Source: Actinoplanes siamensis (GTDB lineage Bacteria > Actinomycetota > Actinomycetes > Mycobacteriales > Micromonosporaceae). Taken from it: a DNA stretch of 64,000 bases. The notes under the pieces were generated by a model. That model searched no databases and was not told the DNA's origin. It saw only the letters and a list, made by a program, of their open reading frames with translations. Within the stretch, counting starts at the first letter, position 1; every line of letters begins with the position of its first letter. Position numbers and translations under genes: made by a program. The stretch spans positions 1-64,000 of the forward strand of contig NZ_BOMW01000012.1 of NCBI RefSeq assembly GCF_016862395.1, written 5' to 3'. Shown here piece after piece: positions 22,280-33,417 of the stretch.

Positions 22280-24961
22280 TCAGCTCGCGCCGGCGAGCGC
22301 CTTCTCGATCGACGCCAGCAGGTTCGGCGCCTCGGACGCCGGCACGCCGCCGCCCTGCGCCAGGTCGGCGTTGCCGCCACCCCGGCCGGACAGCGCGCCC
22401 TTGACCAGATCACCCGCGGACAGCCCCCGGCTCTTGGCGGCCGCGTTGATCGCCACGATCAGCGTCGCCTTGCCACCCGAACGGGCGGTCACCGCGACCA
22501 CCGCCGGACGCGCCGGGTCGAACTTGCCGCGGATCTCCTGCGCCAGCGTGCGCACGTCGGTGCCGGCCGCGCCCTCCGGCGCCTCGGTCCCGACGAACGC
22601 CACCCCGCGCAGGTCCTTCGCCTGGTCGACCAGCGCGCCCGCGCCGGCCAGCACCATCTGCGCCCGCAGCTTCTCCAGCTCCTTCTCCGCGTCGCGCAGC
22701 GCCGTGACGGTCTGCTCGACCCGGTCGGCGACCTGGTCGCCGGGCACCCGGAACAGGTCGGCCAGGCGCGACACCAGCAGGTGCTCCTTGGCCAGGAAGC
22801 CGAACGCGTCGATGCCGACCAGCGCCTCGACCCGCCGCACGCCGGAGCCGATCGACGACTCGGTCAGGATCTTCACCAGGCCGAGCTGGCCGGAGCGGGC
22901 CACGTGGGTGCCACCGCACAGCTCCCGCGCGTAGTCGCCGACCTCGACGACCCGCACCTCGTCACCGTACTTCTCGCCGAACAGCGCCATCGCGCCGAGC
23001 CGGCGCGCCTCCTCCTGGGAGGTGACGAACGCGTTCACCTCGAGGTCGCGCAGCAGCACCTCGTTGATCTGCTGCTCGACGTCGAAGAGCACCGACGGGT
23101 TCACCGCGCCCGGGGTGTGGAAGTCGAACCGCAGCCGGCCCGGCGCGTTCAGCGAACCCGCCTGGGTCGCCGACTCGCCGAGGAAGTTGCGCATGGTCTG
23201 GTGCACCAGGTGGGTCGCGGTGTGCGACCGGGAGATCGCCTTGCGGCGGGTCACGTCGATCTCCGCCAGGCCGCTCTCGCCGGCCCGCACCTCGCCCTGC
23301 ACCACCCGCGCCTTGTGCACGATCAGGCCGGGAATCGGCTGCTGCACGTCGAACACCTCGAGGTGGCCGCCGCCGACCTTGATCAGGCCGGTGTCCGCCT
23401 GCTGGCCACCGCCCTCGGCGTAGAACGGGGTGGTGTCCAGCACCAGCTCGACGGTCTCGCCCTCGCCGGCCACCTCGACCCGGCCGGAGTCGCCGATCAG
23501 CGCCCGGACCCGGGACTCGCGGGAGACCTCCTGGTACCCGGTGAACTGCACCGCGCCGCCGGCGTCGAGCGCCGACCGGTACGACGACAGGTCCGCGTGG
23601 CCGGTCTTGCGCGCCGCCGCGTCCGCCTTCGCCGCCGCCTTCTGCTCGGCCATCAGCCGGCGGAAGCCGTCCTGGTCGACCTGCAGCCCCTGCTCCTGCG
23701 CGATCTCCAGGGTCAGGTCGATCGGGAAGCCGTACGTGTCGTGCAGCTTGAACGCCTGCGAGCCGGAGAGCAGCTTGGCGCCGGACTGCTTGGTCTCGCT
23801 GATCGCGGTGTCCAGGATCGTGGTGCCCGCCTTGAGCGTGGAGAGGAACGCGTCCTCCTCCGCGTACGCGTACGTGGAGATCCGCCCGAACTCCTCGGCC
23901 AGCTCCGGGTACGACGGGGACATGCAGTCCCGCGCGATCGGCAGCAGGATCGGCAGCGCCGGCTCCTGCCAGCCGAGCAGGCGGATCGCCCGGATCGCGC
24001 GGCGCATGATCCGGCGCAGCACGTAGCCGCGGCCCTCGTTCGACGGGACGATGCCGTCGCCGATCAGCATCAGCGCGGTGCGCACGTGGTCGGCGATCAC
24101 CCGCAGCCGGACGTCGTCGGGGTGGCTCTGGTTCGCCGCGTGGCCGGAGTGCGCACCGTACGTCCTGCCGGTCATCTCCGCCGCCCGGGCCAGGATCGGG
24201 CGGACCTCGTCGATCTCGTACAGGTTGTCGACGCCCTGCAGGATCGACGCGATGCGCTCCAGGCCCATGCCGGTGTCGATGTTCTGCTTCGGGAGCGCGC
24301 CGACGATCGTGAAGTCCTCCTTCGACTTCACGTCGGTGATCTCGTTCTGCATGAAGACCAGGTTCCAGAACTCCAGGTACCGGTCCTCGTCGACCTCCGG
24401 GCCGCCCTCCCTGCCGTAGGCGGGGCCGCGGTCGTAGTACAGCTCCGAGCACGGGCCGGCCGGGCCGGGGATGCCCATCGACCAGTAGTTGTCCTTCTTG
24501 CCGCGGCGCACGATCCGCTCCGCGGGCAGGCCGGTCCGCTTCCAGATCTCGATCGCCTCGTCGTCGTCGAGATACACCGTCGCCCAGATCTTCTCCGGGT
24601 CCAGACCGAAACCGCCCTGCTCGACCGGCTTCGTGGACAGCTCCCACGCCAGCGGGATCGCGCCCGCCTTGAAGTAGTCGCCGAACGAGAAGTTACCGTT
24701 CATCTGGAAGAACGTGCCGTGCCGGCTGGTCTTGCCGACCTCGTCGATGTCCGGCGTCCGGATGCACTTCTGCACACTCGCCGCCCGCTGGTACGGCGGG
24801 GTGCGCTGACCCAGGAAGAACGGCACGAACTGCACCATGCCGGCGTTGATGAACAGCAGGTTCGGGTCGTCGATGGCCGGCAGCGGGGCACTCGGGACGA
24901 CCGTGTGCCCGTTGGCCTCGAAATGCGCCAGAAAGCGCCGCTTGACTTCCGCCGTCTTCAT
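22280..24961 (-). CDS. alaS: Alanine-tRNA ligase
   Basis: AlaRS charges tRNA-Ala and hydrolyses mischarged Ser/Gly. The 893-residue protein has the class II catalytic core ([50 protein letters not shown]), [13 protein letters not shown] and [10 protein letters not shown]. The editing domain has the zinc-site motifs [10 protein letters not shown] and [12 protein letters not shown]-terminal DHHA1-type domain ends [15 protein letters not shown] at 24961 overlaps the stop of the upstream small membrane protein (ATGA) and has GGAGGG upstream. A strong terminator follows. Confidence 0.97.
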   Translation of the reverse strand: MKTAEVKRRFLAHFEANGHTVVPSAPLPAIDDPNLLFINAGMVQFVPFFLGQRTPPYQRAASVQKCIRTPDIDEVGKTSRHGTFFQMNGNFSFGDYFKAGAIPLAWELSTKPVEQGGFGLDPEKIWATVYLDDDEAIEIWKRTGLPAERIVRRGKKDNYWSMGIPGPAGPCSELYYDRGPAYGREGGPEVDEDRYLEFWNLVFMQNEITDVKSKEDFTIVGALPKQNIDTGMGLERIASILQGVDNLYEIDEVRPILARAAEMTGRTYGAHSGHAANQSHPDDVRLRVIADHVRTALMLIGDGIVPSNEGRGYVLRRIMRRAIRAIRLLGWQEPALPILLPIARDCMSPSYPELAEEFGRISTYAYAEEDAFLSTLKAGTTILDTAISETKQSGAKLLSGSQAFKLHDTYGFPIDLTLEIAQEQGLQVDQDGFRRLMAEQKAAAKADAAARKTGHADLSSYRSALDAGGAVQFTGYQEVSRESRVRALIGDSGRVEVAGEGETVELVLDTTPFYAEGGGQQADTGLIKVGGGHLEVFDVQQPIPGLIVHKARVVQGEVRAGESGLAEIDVTRRKAISRSHTATHLVHQTMRNFLGESATQAGSLNAPGRLRFDFHTPGAVNPSVLFDVEQQINEVLLRDLEVNAFVTSQEEARRLGAMALFGEKYGDEVRVVEVGDYARELCGGTHVARSGQLGLVKILTESSIGSGVRRVEALVGIDAFGFLAKEHLLVSRLADLFRVPGDQVADRVEQTVTALRDAEKELEKLRAQMVLAGAGALVDQAKDLRGVAFVGTEAPEGAAGTDVRTLAQEIRGKFDPARPAVVAVTARSGGKATLIVAINAAAKSRGLSAGDLVKGALSGRGGGNADLAQGGGVPASEAPNLLASIEKALAGAS

Positions 24962-25248
24962 CGATTTCCCTCCTGCGAACCGGGCTGCGAGTCGTCGCGC
25001 AGCTCGGCGAATTTGTCCTCGTACAGAACCCCCTCGGCGAACGCCTCGTGGATCTGTTCCTCCCGCTCGGCCATACCGTCGCGGACGTCTTCCACGAAGC
25101 TACGCATCGACTCGACGAGCCCGCCAGCGGATTGCGAGAGCGAGGTGGCGATCCCGGTGGGGGTGAACTCCTCGGCCTTCTGCGTGAGCTTGCGCACCAC
25201 GAGGGCGCCGACGGCCAGACCGACACCCAGCCAGAGCAGGCGTTTCAT
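24958..25248 (-). CDS. Small membrane-anchored protein (DUF6167-like)
   Basis: This 96-residue protein has an N-terminal hydrophobic helix ([19 protein letters not shown]) followed by a charged, probably helical tail ([21 protein letters not shown]) that ends [12 protein letters not shown]. It resembles the small proteins found between a DUF948 protein and alaS in actinobacteria, which I believe are called DUF6167; the family name is from memory. Its stop overlaps the alaS start. The function is unknown; the topology suggests a membrane-tethered coiled segment. Confidence 0.75.
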   Translation of the reverse strand: MKRLLWLGVGLAVGALVVRKLTQKAEEFTPTGIATSLSQSAGGLVESMRSFVEDVRDGMAEREEQIHEAFAEGVLYEDKFAELRDDSQPGSQEGNR

Positions 25249-25275
25249 AGCAACGTTCCCCTCTTCGCGGCTATT

Positions 25276-25725
25276 TCAGCGATTGGCCCGGCGACGGCGC
25301 TTGATCTCGGTGCGGACCTCACGGTCCTCCTCGGCGTGCCGTCGCGCGGCGGCCGCCTTACGCAGCCCGTACCCGAACGAGGCGACCTTGACCAGCGGGT
25401 TCGCCGCGGCGGCGGAGACCACGGTGACCAGGTTGGCGACGTTGGCGGTGACGTTCTGCGCGTGCTCGGTCATCGTGTCGACCTTGGCCAGCTGCAGGTT
25501 CACACCGTCCAAAGAGACCTGGACCTGACCGAGAGCGGTGTTCACGTTCTCCACCGTGGTGTTCACGTTGCCGAGCAGCGGGCCGGTGCGATCGGTCACC
25601 TCGTTGATCGCCCGGGTCGCGGCGTCCACGGTGCGGCCCAGCTTCAGAATCGGCACGGCGAGCACGAGAACGAGCATCAGGAAGGCGCCCGCCGCGATCA
25701 GACCAGCGATTTCTCCGGCGTTCAT
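25276..25725 (-). CDS. DUF948 domain-containing membrane protein
   Basis: This 149-residue protein has a membrane helix (about residues 5-28, IAGLIAAGAFLMLVLVLAVPIL) followed by the DUF948 pattern: a polar helical region rich in Thr, Asn and Val (VDAATRAINEVTDRTGPLLGNV), then TTVENVNTALGQVQVS, and a basic tail KRRRRANR. DUF948 proteins resemble methyl-accepting-type coiled coils and have been linked to general stress, but no function is established. It is followed 27 bp later by the DUF6167-like gene and alaS, a conserved actinobacterial trio. Confidence 0.85.
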   Translation of the reverse strand: MNAGEIAGLIAAGAFLMLVLVLAVPILKLGRTVDAATRAINEVTDRTGPLLGNVNTTVENVNTALGQVQVSLDGVNLQLAKVDTMTEHAQNVTANVANLVTVVSAAAANPLVKVASFGYGLRKAAAARRHAEEDREVRTEIKRRRRANR

Positions 25726-25806
25726 TTAAGCGCGTCTCCTCTTCGGGTGGTCACGGTAACGGCGGGGACAACGTGCAGACCCTACCGTCCGTGACCACCA
25801 CGCGCG

Positions 25807-28800
25807 TCACGACGCCTCTGGTGTCGGCGCCAAGAGGGGATCGTTCTCGTTCAGGACCGGATCCGGAGTCTCGCCCACCGGCCCCGGGCGGGTGTCGGGT
25901 TTGCCGCGCTCGTCGGCGATCTCGTTGCGCACCTTGATGCTGACCGTCGATCCCTCGCACTTGCCGGCCCCGGCCTCACCGGCCTCGGCCTCCTCGGTCC
26001 CGGCCGCCGGCAGCGCGTCCTGCGCCACCTGGTCGACCGCGCACCCGGGCAGCCCCACCGCGAGATCCAGAGTGAACTCGTCCCGCCGCCAGCAGGTGTA
26101 GGTGCCCTCCTCGGGCCGGACCGGCGTCTCCGGGCACTCGGCCACCTTCCACTGGGTCCAGCCGGCCTTGCTGAGCGCCTTCGTGTACGCCTCGGTGGTC
26201 TCCTGGAACTGCCGCTCCGACTGGACCACCCGCTCGCGGAACCGGCAGTCCAGGAAGCACCAGCGGCTCCCGCTGCCCTTGTCGTCGGCCTGCTTGTCGG
26301 CCCAGGCCGGCACGTCGAGCGCGTTGAGCGAGGCGAACACCGGGTCGTTGCCGACCGCGCGCAGCCCGAAGAAGGCCGGCAGCACCAGCAGCACGACGAT
26401 CGCCAGCGTGGAGAGCGTGATCAGCCGCAGCCGCCGCTGCGTGCGGAGCTTCTGGCGAAGCTCGGCGAGACCACCCTCCGCGCCGGTCCCGGTCTCCTCG
26501 TCGCCGTCGGGCAGCGACGGGCCGCTCTTCCGATTCGGGGGTACGGCAGCGGCCCCGCCCCGCCCGGCGCGGGCCCCCGCGATCGTCCCGGTCCCGTTCC
26601 CGGGCCCGTTGCCGAAGCCGTCGGCCGTCCCCGGTCCGGCGCCGAATCCGTCACCGGCGGCGTTTCCCGGCCGCGACCGCGGTCCCTGGCCGTTTCCGGG
26701 CCCATCGGGCCGTCCGGGCGCCGAAGCCGCGCCAGTCCCCCGGCCGCTCCCCGGCACAGCGGCGGCGCCGGCATTCCCCGGCACAGACGCCGCACCAGTC
26801 CCCCGGCCGCTCCCCGGCACAGACGCCGCACCGGTTCCCCGGCCGTTTCCGGGCACGGCAGCAGCGCCGGCCCGATTGTTCCCGGGCACGGCGACGGACG
26901 CCGCGCCACGCGGGGCGCCGCCCGGACCGCCGGCCTCAGGGCCGGTCCCAGTAACCTGGGCGGCTCCGCGACGTGGCGAGCCACCGGCCGCCGGACCGCC
27001 GCCGGGCACCTGGGCGGCTCCGCGACGGGACGGGCCGCTCGCCTCGGGGTCACCCGGCGCGCCCTGCCCGGGAACCGCGGCAGACGCCGCGCCGCGCCCT
27101 GGAACAGCGTTCCCCGGAACGCTCGCCGCGCCGTTCCCGGGAACCCGCGCGGAGCCATTCCCGGGAACACTCGCCGGACCGTTTCCGGGAACGCTCCCGG
27201 GGCCATTTCCAGGAACACTCGCCGAACCGCTGCCCGGCGCCCGAGCCGCACCGGTCCCCGGACCACCCGGACCGGGCACCGCCGCGGCCCCCGCGGCGCC
27301 GACCCGCGCGGCACCGGCCACCGGCGCGCCGCCGCGCACCGGTCCAGCGCCGCGTGCCGGCCCGCCGCGCGGCCCAGGCGCCGGTGAGACCGGCCGGCCA
27401 CGCATCCCACCTGCTCCAGCCGGGAAGCCCTGACTCTGCTCCGGCGAACCCATGCCCGCGGGGAAGCCCTGACTCCGCTGCGGATCCCCCGCGCCGGCCG
27501 GGAAGCCCTGGCTCCGCTCCGGGTGTCCGAGGCCGGCCCGGAACCCCTGGCTCCGCTCGGGATGCCCCTGGCCCGCAGGGAAGCCCTGGCTGTGTTCCGG
27601 ACCACCCGTGCCGGCCGGGAAACCCTGACTCTGCTCCGGCGAACCCATGCCCGCCGGAAAGCCCTGACTCTGCTCCGGACGCCCCATACCAGCCGGAAAG
27701 CCCTGACTCTGCTCCGGACGCCCCATACCGGCCGGGAAGCCCTGACTCTGCTCCGGGCCGCCCATGCCGGCCCGGCCCGGCGCCTCGCCACGGGTGCCCT
27801 GGGGCTCACCGCGGCCGCGACGTCCCGGACCCGGCTGACCGGGCACCGAAACTCCACCAGCCTGGCCCGGAGCCACCGCACCGGTCTGCCCGCCGTCGGC
27901 GGCACGCCGATCCGCGGTGAAACCGTCCTCGTCCGGCTGCAACTGTCCGCCACGAGCCGGGGGACGCTGAATGACCCCGGAGGTACTCTCCGCCATCGCT
28001 CCGGCACGCCCGGGCACCGCCGGGGAACGTTTGCCCTGGCGCCCCGGAACCACCGGAGGCGCTACGGCCGCGGCCGCCCGGACCGGCCGCCCGTCACCGG
28101 GCCCGATCCGGCGCGGGCCGGGAACCCCAGGCGCCCCTTGCCCAGGAATGCCGGTTCCGCCCTGCCCGGGAACGCCCTGCCCGGGAACGCCCTGCATGCC
28201 CCCTTGCCCGGGAACAGCCTGCCCAGGAATGCCCTGCCTGCCGTGGCCGGGAGCGCCCTGCCTGCCGTGCCCGGGAACAGCTTGCCCAGGAACAGCTTGC
28301 CCAGGAACGGTCTGCCTGCCCTGCCCCGGAACACCTGCGGAACCAGCGGCATCGGGGGCCTCGTGCCGCCCGGCACCCTGTTCCCGCTGACCAGGTGCCC
28401 CCCGGCGGCCGGCGGCACCCTCAGCACCCCCGGCCGGCAGCCCGAACCGGCCCTCCGGAACGGCATGCGCCCCCTGAGCGTGCGCCCCGGACGTCGGCCG
28501 CGCGGAACCACCGCGCATGCCGTCCGGAGCGGCATGCGAACCGGGCGCCGAGTGCGCCGGCCCCCCGGACGCCGCATGCGAGGCGGGCGCCCCGGAGACC
28601 GGCCGCGGCCCCCGGCCACCGTAGACGCCGGCGGCCGCCGCGGCATGGGACCCGGGTCCACCGCCGTAGGCGCCATCCGGCGCGGAGTGCGAGCCCGCGG
28701 CCGTGCCACCGTGGGCGCCCGCCGGGCCGCTCTCCCCTTCGGCACGAGCGCGGCGGCCACGGCTGGTCCGATCCTCGGACTCGGCCGGGAAACCACCCCG

Positions 28801-30009
28801 CGAACGGCGTCCACCGTCCTCGTCCCCGCCCGGGACCGGCCCGGTCTGGTACACGCTTGGCGGCACGGCGTCACCCGGGAAGCCGGCGCCGCCAGGCGGA
28901 ACCGGCCCGGTCTGATAGACCGCGGGCGGAATCGGCCCGGACGGCTCCGCGTCCACCCGCGCCGACGCGGCGTCGGCCCGGAAGCGATCACGGGCCGGCG
29001 CGGCCGGAGAAGTCGGGCGCACTCCGGGCGAGACCGGGCGCACCCCGGAAGCCACACCCCGGGGATCGGGACCCCCGGGTCGCCCGCCGGGAGTCTCGGG
29101 AGCGTTGCCGGACCGCGGCACAACCGGCGGCGTCTGCGGCCCGGACCCACCCGGACCACCGGCGCCCGGGCCGCCCGGACCACGCCGGTCAGGAGCAACC
29201 ACACCCGGCGGAACGTGACCTGGAGGAACCGCGCCCGGCGGAATCTGGCCGGGGGCAACCGCGCCCGGCGGAACCTGGCCGGGACGGCCGGGCTGCCCAC
29301 CCGGCGGCATCTGCGGCCGGCCGCCAGGCGCACCGCGCTTCCCAGGCGGAACAGCCCCCGGCGGCACCTGCCCCTGCGGCCCCGGTCGGCCACCCGGCGA
29401 AGCCTGACCCGGCATCGGCCCTGGCGGAATCTGTCCGGCGGGCCCGCCGCGCTGGCCGGGACCGACCGGCCCCGGCCGCTGCCCGGGCGGAACCGGTCCG
29501 GCCCCGGGATCGACCGGCACAGCCGCGGCGCCAGCCGGTCCACCGGGCCGCTGCCCGGGAGCCGGCGCCACGCCCGGACGCTGTCCAGGAGCCGCAGCCG
29601 AGCCGGGCCGCTGCCCCGGACCCGCAGCCGCGCCACCGGGCCGCCCGGCCGCATACTCCCCGGAGGCCGCCTGCCATCCGGGCGCCGGGCCACCGGCCGG
29701 ACCGTCCCCGGCGGGCTCGTCGAAGCCACCGCCGAAGACCGGCCCGTCGTCGTCGACCGGCTCGTCCGGGCCGGGCGCCAGCCGGCCGGACTTGCTGGTC
29801 CGCGCCTCGCCGGGAACCGTGCCGGGGCCGATCGCGCCGCCCCGCTGCTTGGCGGTCTTCAGGTCGTCGAGCCAGCCGGTCTCCTCGCGCGGGATCTCGA
29901 CCGGCTCGGCCGGCTGCGGCTCGGCGCGGCCACGCCCGAAGCGGCGGCCTTTCTTGCCGCCGCCCTGCCCGGCGTCGTCGTCGGGCCGTTCGGCACCGCG
30001 CGGTGTCAC
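25807..30009 (-). CDS. Giant Pro/Gly-rich single-pass membrane protein with extracytoplasmic Cys-containing domain
   Basis: The product is 1400 residues long. Residues about 1-60 are basic and polar ([29 protein letters not shown]). Residues about 100-1170 are almost entirely Pro, Gly, Ala, Arg and Gln in collagen- or elastin-like repeats: PPGxxPPG near the N-terminus, [10 protein letters not shown] in the middle, nine copies of a 13-residue [13 protein letters not shown] unit, then VPGNG repeats. A single membrane helix (about 1197-1215, [20 protein letters not shown]) follows. The last 185 residues contain six cysteines (about 1251, 1255, 1292, 1306, 1323, 1351) and a helical segment [20 protein letters not shown] at 30009 overlaps the rarA stop. 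I do not recognise the family. The long N-terminal domain should be cytoplasmic and disordered. Confidence 0.7.
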   Translation of the reverse strand: MTPRGAERPDDDAGQGGGKKGRRFGRGRAEPQPAEPVEIPREETGWLDDLKTAKQRGGAIGPGTVPGEARTSKSGRLAPGPDEPVDDDGPVFGGGFDEPAGDGPAGGPAPGWQAASGEYAAGRPGGAAAGPGQRPGSAAAPGQRPGVAPAPGQRPGGPAGAAAVPVDPGAGPVPPGQRPGPVGPGQRGGPAGQIPPGPMPGQASPGGRPGPQGQVPPGAVPPGKRGAPGGRPQMPPGGQPGRPGQVPPGAVAPGQIPPGAVPPGHVPPGVVAPDRRGPGGPGAGGPGGSGPQTPPVVPRSGNAPETPGGRPGGPDPRGVASGVRPVSPGVRPTSPAAPARDRFRADAASARVDAEPSGPIPPAVYQTGPVPPGGAGFPGDAVPPSVYQTGPVPGGDEDGGRRSRGGFPAESEDRTSRGRRARAEGESGPAGAHGGTAAGSHSAPDGAYGGGPGSHAAAAAGVYGGRGPRPVSGAPASHAASGGPAHSAPGSHAAPDGMRGGSARPTSGAHAQGAHAVPEGRFGLPAGGAEGAAGRRGAPGQREQGAGRHEAPDAAGSAGVPGQGRQTVPGQAVPGQAVPGHGRQGAPGHGRQGIPGQAVPGQGGMQGVPGQGVPGQGGTGIPGQGAPGVPGPRRIGPGDGRPVRAAAAVAPPVVPGRQGKRSPAVPGRAGAMAESTSGVIQRPPARGGQLQPDEDGFTADRRAADGGQTGAVAPGQAGGVSVPGQPGPGRRGRGEPQGTRGEAPGRAGMGGPEQSQGFPAGMGRPEQSQGFPAGMGRPEQSQGFPAGMGSPEQSQGFPAGTGGPEHSQGFPAGQGHPERSQGFRAGLGHPERSQGFPAGAGDPQRSQGFPAGMGSPEQSQGFPAGAGGMRGRPVSPAPGPRGGPARGAGPVRGGAPVAGAARVGAAGAAAVPGPGGPGTGAARAPGSGSASVPGNGPGSVPGNGPASVPGNGSARVPGNGAASVPGNAVPGRGAASAAVPGQGAPGDPEASGPSRRGAAQVPGGGPAAGGSPRRGAAQVTGTGPEAGGPGGAPRGAASVAVPGNNRAGAAAVPGNGRGTGAASVPGSGRGTGAASVPGNAGAAAVPGSGRGTGAASAPGRPDGPGNGQGPRSRPGNAAGDGFGAGPGTADGFGNGPGNGTGTIAGARAGRGGAAAVPPNRKSGPSLPDGDEETGTGAEGGLAELRQKLRTQRRLRLITLSTLAIVVLLVLPAFFGLRAVGNDPVFASLNALDVPAWADKQADDKGSGSRWCFLDCRFRERVVQSERQFQETTEAYTKALSKAGWTQWKVAECPETPVRPEEGTYTCWRRDEFTLDLAVGLPGCAVDQVAQDALPAAGTEEAEAGEAGAGKCEGSTVSIKVRNEIADERGKPDTRPGPVGETPDPVLNENDPLLAPTPEAS
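27410..27762 (-). repeat. Nine tandem 39-bp coding repeats
   Basis: Nine consecutive 39-bp units encode [13 protein letters not shown] variants ([36 protein letters not shown]). Length is conserved exactly and changes stay in frame. It lies within the giant Pro/Gly-rich gene and is a likely site of copy-number variation. Confidence 0.85.
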
Positions 30010-31790
30010 GGCTGTTCCTTCCCGGCGGCGTCGCCGCTCACGTCTGACCGTTTCTCGTCACTGCCGGCATCCGGCCCGGCCGCTGCCGGACCCGACCCCG
30101 TCTCCGTCCCCAACGGGTCCGCCGCCCCGCCCGGTTCGGCCACCTCGACAACGCCACCCGCCGGACCGGACGCCGCCGGCACCTCCGCACCGACGGAACC
30201 GGAAGTCGCGGACACATCCGCGCCCGCCCGGCCGGAGCCCGCCGGCACCTCGGCACCGACCGGCCCGGAGTCGGCCGGCAGCTCCGCACCGGCTGCCGCA
30301 GCGGCCACCGGCGAACCCGCGGCCGCCGAAACGGAAGCCGCCGAAGACTGTGACGCATCCGGAGCCGGAGCACCACCCGCCGCGCGGCCGGCGCTTCCCG
30401 CCGAAGCGCCACGGGCCCCGAGCCCCCGCACGATTCGGCGCAGGCGCGGCACCCGCTCGCCGACGGCGCGCTCGGCCCCGTGTTCGGTCGGCCGATAGTA
30501 GTCGGTGCCGACCAGATCATCCGGAACGTACTGCTGCCGCACGACACCCCGCGAGTCGTCGTGGGGGTACCGGTAACCGCGACCGTGGCCGAGACCACGC
30601 GCGCCGGAGTAGTGCGCGTCGCGTAGGTGCACCGGCACCGCCCCACCCCGGCCGGCCCGCACGTCGGCAAGCGCCGCGCCGATCGCCGTGGTGACGCTGT
30701 TCGACTTGGGCGCGGTGGCCATGTGCACGACCGCCTGGGCCAGGTTGAGCTGCGCCTCGGGCAGGCCGATCAGTTGTACGGCCTGGGCCGCCGCCGTCGC
30801 CACCAGCAGCGCCTGCGGGTCGGCCATCCCGACGTCCTCGCTCGCGAAGATCACGATCCGCCGGGCGATGAACCGCGGGTCCTCGCCGGCCACCAGCATC
30901 CGGGCCAGCCAGTGCAGCGCCGCGTCCGGGTCGCTGCCGCGCATGCTCTTGATGAACGCGCTGATCACGTCGTAGTGGGCGTCGCCGTCCCGGTCGTACC
31001 GCACGGCCGCGACGTCGACCGCGCGCTCGGCGGTGGCCAGGTCGATCTCCGTGGCGCCCTGCGCCGTCGCGGAACTCGCCGCCGCCTCCAGGGCGGTCAG
31101 CGCCTTCCGCACGTCGCCGGACGCCAGCCGTACCAAATGGTCCTCGGCCGCATCGGACAGCGTGACCGCGCCGCCCAGCCCGCGCTGATCGGTGATCGCG
31201 CGCCGGATCAACCGGCGCACGTCCTCCTCGCCGAGGGCCTGCAGGGTGAGCAGCACACAGCGGGAGAGCAGGGGCGAGATCACCGAGAAGTACGGGTTCT
31301 CCGTGGTCGCCGCGAGCAGCGTGACCGTCCGGTCCTCGACCGCGGCGAGCAGCGAGTCCTGCTGGGTCTTGCTGAAGCGGTGCACCTCGTCGATGAACAG
31401 GACGGTCGGCGGCCCACCGGCGCGGCGCTCCCGGCGCGCCGTGTCGATCACCGCGCGCACGTCCTTCACCCCGGCGGTGAGCGCGGACATCGCCACGAAC
31501 TTGCGGTCGGTGGCGTGCGCGACCAGGTGCGCGATGGTCGTCTTGCCGGTGCCGGGCGGCCCCCAGAGGATCACCGACATCGGGCTGGAACCGGTCACCA
31601 ACTGCCGTAACGGCGCGCCCGGGGCGAGCAGATGCTCCTGGCCGACCAACTCGTCGATGCCGGCCGGGCGCATCCGCACGGGCAGCGGCGCGTCGGCCGC
31701 GGGGGCGCCGAAGCCGGCGGCCGGGACCGGCGCCGGACCCGGCGGCGACAGGTCCGGCTGCGCGAGGGAGAAGAGCCCGTCCGTTTCCAT
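30006..31790 (-). CDS. rarA: Replication-associated recombination protein A (RarA/MgsA AAA+ ATPase) with long C-terminal tail
   Basis: RarA is a AAA+ ATPase of the clamp-loader clade that acts at stalled replication forks. The protein has [15 protein letters not shown], Walker [10 protein letters not shown] (77-85), Walker [10 protein letters not shown] (Asp134, Glu135), [10 protein letters not shown], the arginine-finger SRC region, and the C-terminal helical domain with SFGMxDP-like [15 protein letters not shown] and [19 protein letters not shown]. The typical enzyme ends near residue 455; here about 134 more residues rich in Ala, Gly, Ser, Pro and Glu follow. ATG at 31790 gives 594 residues. 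The stop overlaps the start of the giant Pro/Gly-rich gene (GTGA). Confidence 0.93.
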   Translation of the reverse strand: METDGLFSLAQPDLSPPGPAPVPAAGFGAPAADAPLPVRMRPAGIDELVGQEHLLAPGAPLRQLVTGSSPMSVILWGPPGTGKTTIAHLVAHATDRKFVAMSALTAGVKDVRAVIDTARRERRAGGPPTVLFIDEVHRFSKTQQDSLLAAVEDRTVTLLAATTENPYFSVISPLLSRCVLLTLQALGEEDVRRLIRRAITDQRGLGGAVTLSDAAEDHLVRLASGDVRKALTALEAAASSATAQGATEIDLATAERAVDVAAVRYDRDGDAHYDVISAFIKSMRGSDPDAALHWLARMLVAGEDPRFIARRIVIFASEDVGMADPQALLVATAAAQAVQLIGLPEAQLNLAQAVVHMATAPKSNSVTTAIGAALADVRAGRGGAVPVHLRDAHYSGARGLGHGRGYRYPHDDSRGVVRQQYVPDDLVGTDYYRPTEHGAERAVGERVPRLRRIVRGLGARGASAGSAGRAAGGAPAPDASQSSAASVSAAAGSPVAAAAAGAELPADSGPVGAEVPAGSGRAGADVSATSGSVGAEVPAASGPAGGVVEVAEPGGAADPLGTETGSGPAAAGPDAGSDEKRSDVSGDAAGKEQP

Positions 31791-31918
31791 CGCAACCGAC
31801 AGTACCGGCCTGGCGGGGCCGATCCGAAATGCGATCGGAGCACCTGTGGACACGCTCCCGGCCCGCGAACGCACAGCTACTGAGCGTGCGTACGCGGGCC
31901 GGGGAAGAGCGCGGAAAC

Positions 31919-32134
31919 TCAGCCGCGGCCCGGACGGCGGCCGTAGAAGCGGCGGCCACTTCCCGTCCCGGTGGCGGGGCCGCGGCCGACACCCGCCAGG
32001 TACAGCGCGATCAACAGCAGGCCGAGCGAGGCCATGGTCTCGAAGTTGATCAGATCGGGCGCTCCGAAGTCGCTGTTCAGCAGGTCGGAGAGCAGGTAGA
32101 TACCGAAAACGACAGCCGCTGCGATAGCGAGCAT
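31919..32134 (-). CDS. Small two-helix membrane protein
   Basis: A 71-residue protein starts at ATG 32134, which shares one base with the stop of the MFS gene and has GGAGG upstream. It has two hydrophobic segments ([18 protein letters not shown] and [16 protein letters not shown]) joined by a short loop, and a basic Gly/Arg tail ([14 protein letters not shown]). I do not recognise the family. Translational coupling suggests a partner of the MFS transporter or simple hitchhiking in the arsR-MFS operon. Confidence 0.65.
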   Translation of the reverse strand: MLAIAAAVVFGIYLLSDLLNSDFGAPDLINFETMASLGLLLIALYLAGVGRGPATGTGSGRRFYGRRPGRG

Positions 32135-33417
32135 CAGGATCCTCCGGGGGTGAGAGCCGATGCCGGGCTGATACCCGTGTCGATGGGTTCCCGAAACTCG
32201 GGCTTCACCAGATAGAGCGGCGCCGCTACCGCCAGTACCACCGCACCGACCACGATCGCCGAACTGACGCTCACGCTCTGTGCGAGCGTGGTCAACAGGA
32301 CCGCGCCGATCGCGAACCCGGGTTGCCCCACCATCGAGTTGAGCGAGAGCAGACTCGTCCGGTACTCCCCCTCCGCCTGCCGGTGCAGCAGTCCCATGTG
32401 CACCGGGCTGGACGCGCCGTGCACCGCGTAGGTGAGCAGGAACCCGGTGATCACCCCGGCCGGGCCGGCCAGCAGTCCCATCCCGACGATCGTCAGGCCC
32501 AGCAGGATCCGCAGCACGAACCCGGTCCACGGCGCGCCGATCCGCCGGACGAGCACCGGGATCAGGGCGGCGCCGGCCGCCGAGGCGGCCCATCCCGCCG
32601 AGCTGACCGGGCCCATCAGGGCGGCGGCCCCCTCCTTGTCGGCGAGGACCTCGCTGAGCCGGACCGGCATCAGCTTCTCGAACGTCACCATGCCGAAGCT
32701 CCACAACACCTCCACCATGATCAGCGCGAAGACCACCCGGGACCGCCGGGCCAGCCGCAACGCGGAGCCGATCGCCACCGGCACGCCCCGGACCGAGGCG
32801 GCCCAGGCCGTCATTCCACGAGCTGGGCGCTCCTCGGTCATCAGCAGCGCCACGGCCACCGTGCTGAGCAGGCTCAGAGCAAGAGCGACGATCAGCGGTA
32901 CGGTCAGCGCGCTCAGCGGCCCGATCGGCCCGAGCCAGATCAGGCCGCCGCTGAGCAGGGCGCCGATGGCGATGGCGAGGCTGAGCGCGACCGAGCTGTG
33001 GCTCAGGCCGGTCTCGATGTCCGCCTCCTTGTCGGCGGCCAGCGCCTCGTCGACGAACCAGGAGTCGAGCGGCCCGCTGTCCAACGCGCGGAAGATCCCC
33101 TGCAGGAACCAGGCCACGGCGAACAGGGTGACCGAATCGGCGAGGCTCATCACGGTGAGCGAGACCAGGTTGACCGCGCCGGCGATCAGCAGCACCGGCC
33201 GGCGGCCGAGCGCGTCGGCGAGACCGCCGGTGGGCAGCTCCAGGACCAGGACGGTGACGCCCTGGACCGCGGCGACCAGACCGGCTTGGGCGATGGTGAG
33301 CCCCCGGTCCAGCGGGAGCAGGGTGGTCAGCGGGATGGTGAGGCCGACCGGGAGCCAGCGAAGAGAGATCAGGAGAAGATAGCGATGCCGGATCCGGCGT
33401 ACGGTCATGGCGGTCAC
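32134..33417 (-). CDS. Major facilitator superfamily transporter
   Basis: The 427-residue protein has about 12 predicted membrane helices and MFS motif A-like [17 protein letters not shown] between helices 2 and 3. The substrate is unknown; coupling to an ArsR-type repressor suggests drug or metabolite export. The start is GTG at 33417, overlapping the regulator stop as GTGA; an ATG three codons on is also possible. A small membrane protein is coupled downstream by TGATG. Hydrophobic loops such as [20 protein letters not shown] support the topology. Confidence 0.88.
   Translation of the reverse strand: MTAMTVRRIRHRYLLLISLRWLPVGLTIPLTTLLPLDRGLTIAQAGLVAAVQGVTVLVLELPTGGLADALGRRPVLLIAGAVNLVSLTVMSLADSVTLFAVAWFLQGIFRALDSGPLDSWFVDEALAADKEADIETGLSHSSVALSLAIAIGALLSGGLIWLGPIGPLSALTVPLIVALALSLLSTVAVALLMTEERPARGMTAWAASVRGVPVAIGSALRLARRSRVVFALIMVEVLWSFGMVTFEKLMPVRLSEVLADKEGAAALMGPVSSAGWAASAAGAALIPVLVRRIGAPWTGFVLRILLGLTIVGMGLLAGPAGVITGFLLTYAVHGASSPVHMGLLHRQAEGEYRTSLLSLNSMVGQPGFAIGAVLLTTLAQSVSVSSAIVVGAVVLAVAAPLYLVKPEFREPIDTGISPASALTPGGS

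Noticed and set aside
27410..27762. CRISPR array suggested by regular 39-bp units
   Set aside because: There are no unique spacers; the units are contiguous, in frame and code for a repeated peptide.
27523..30498. A 991-codon plus-strand frame opposite the giant Pro/Gly-rich gene
   Set aside because: It has no motif and runs into rarA antisense. The minus-strand frame has a sensible start overlapping rarA, a membrane helix and a Cys-containing domain, and explains the repeats better.
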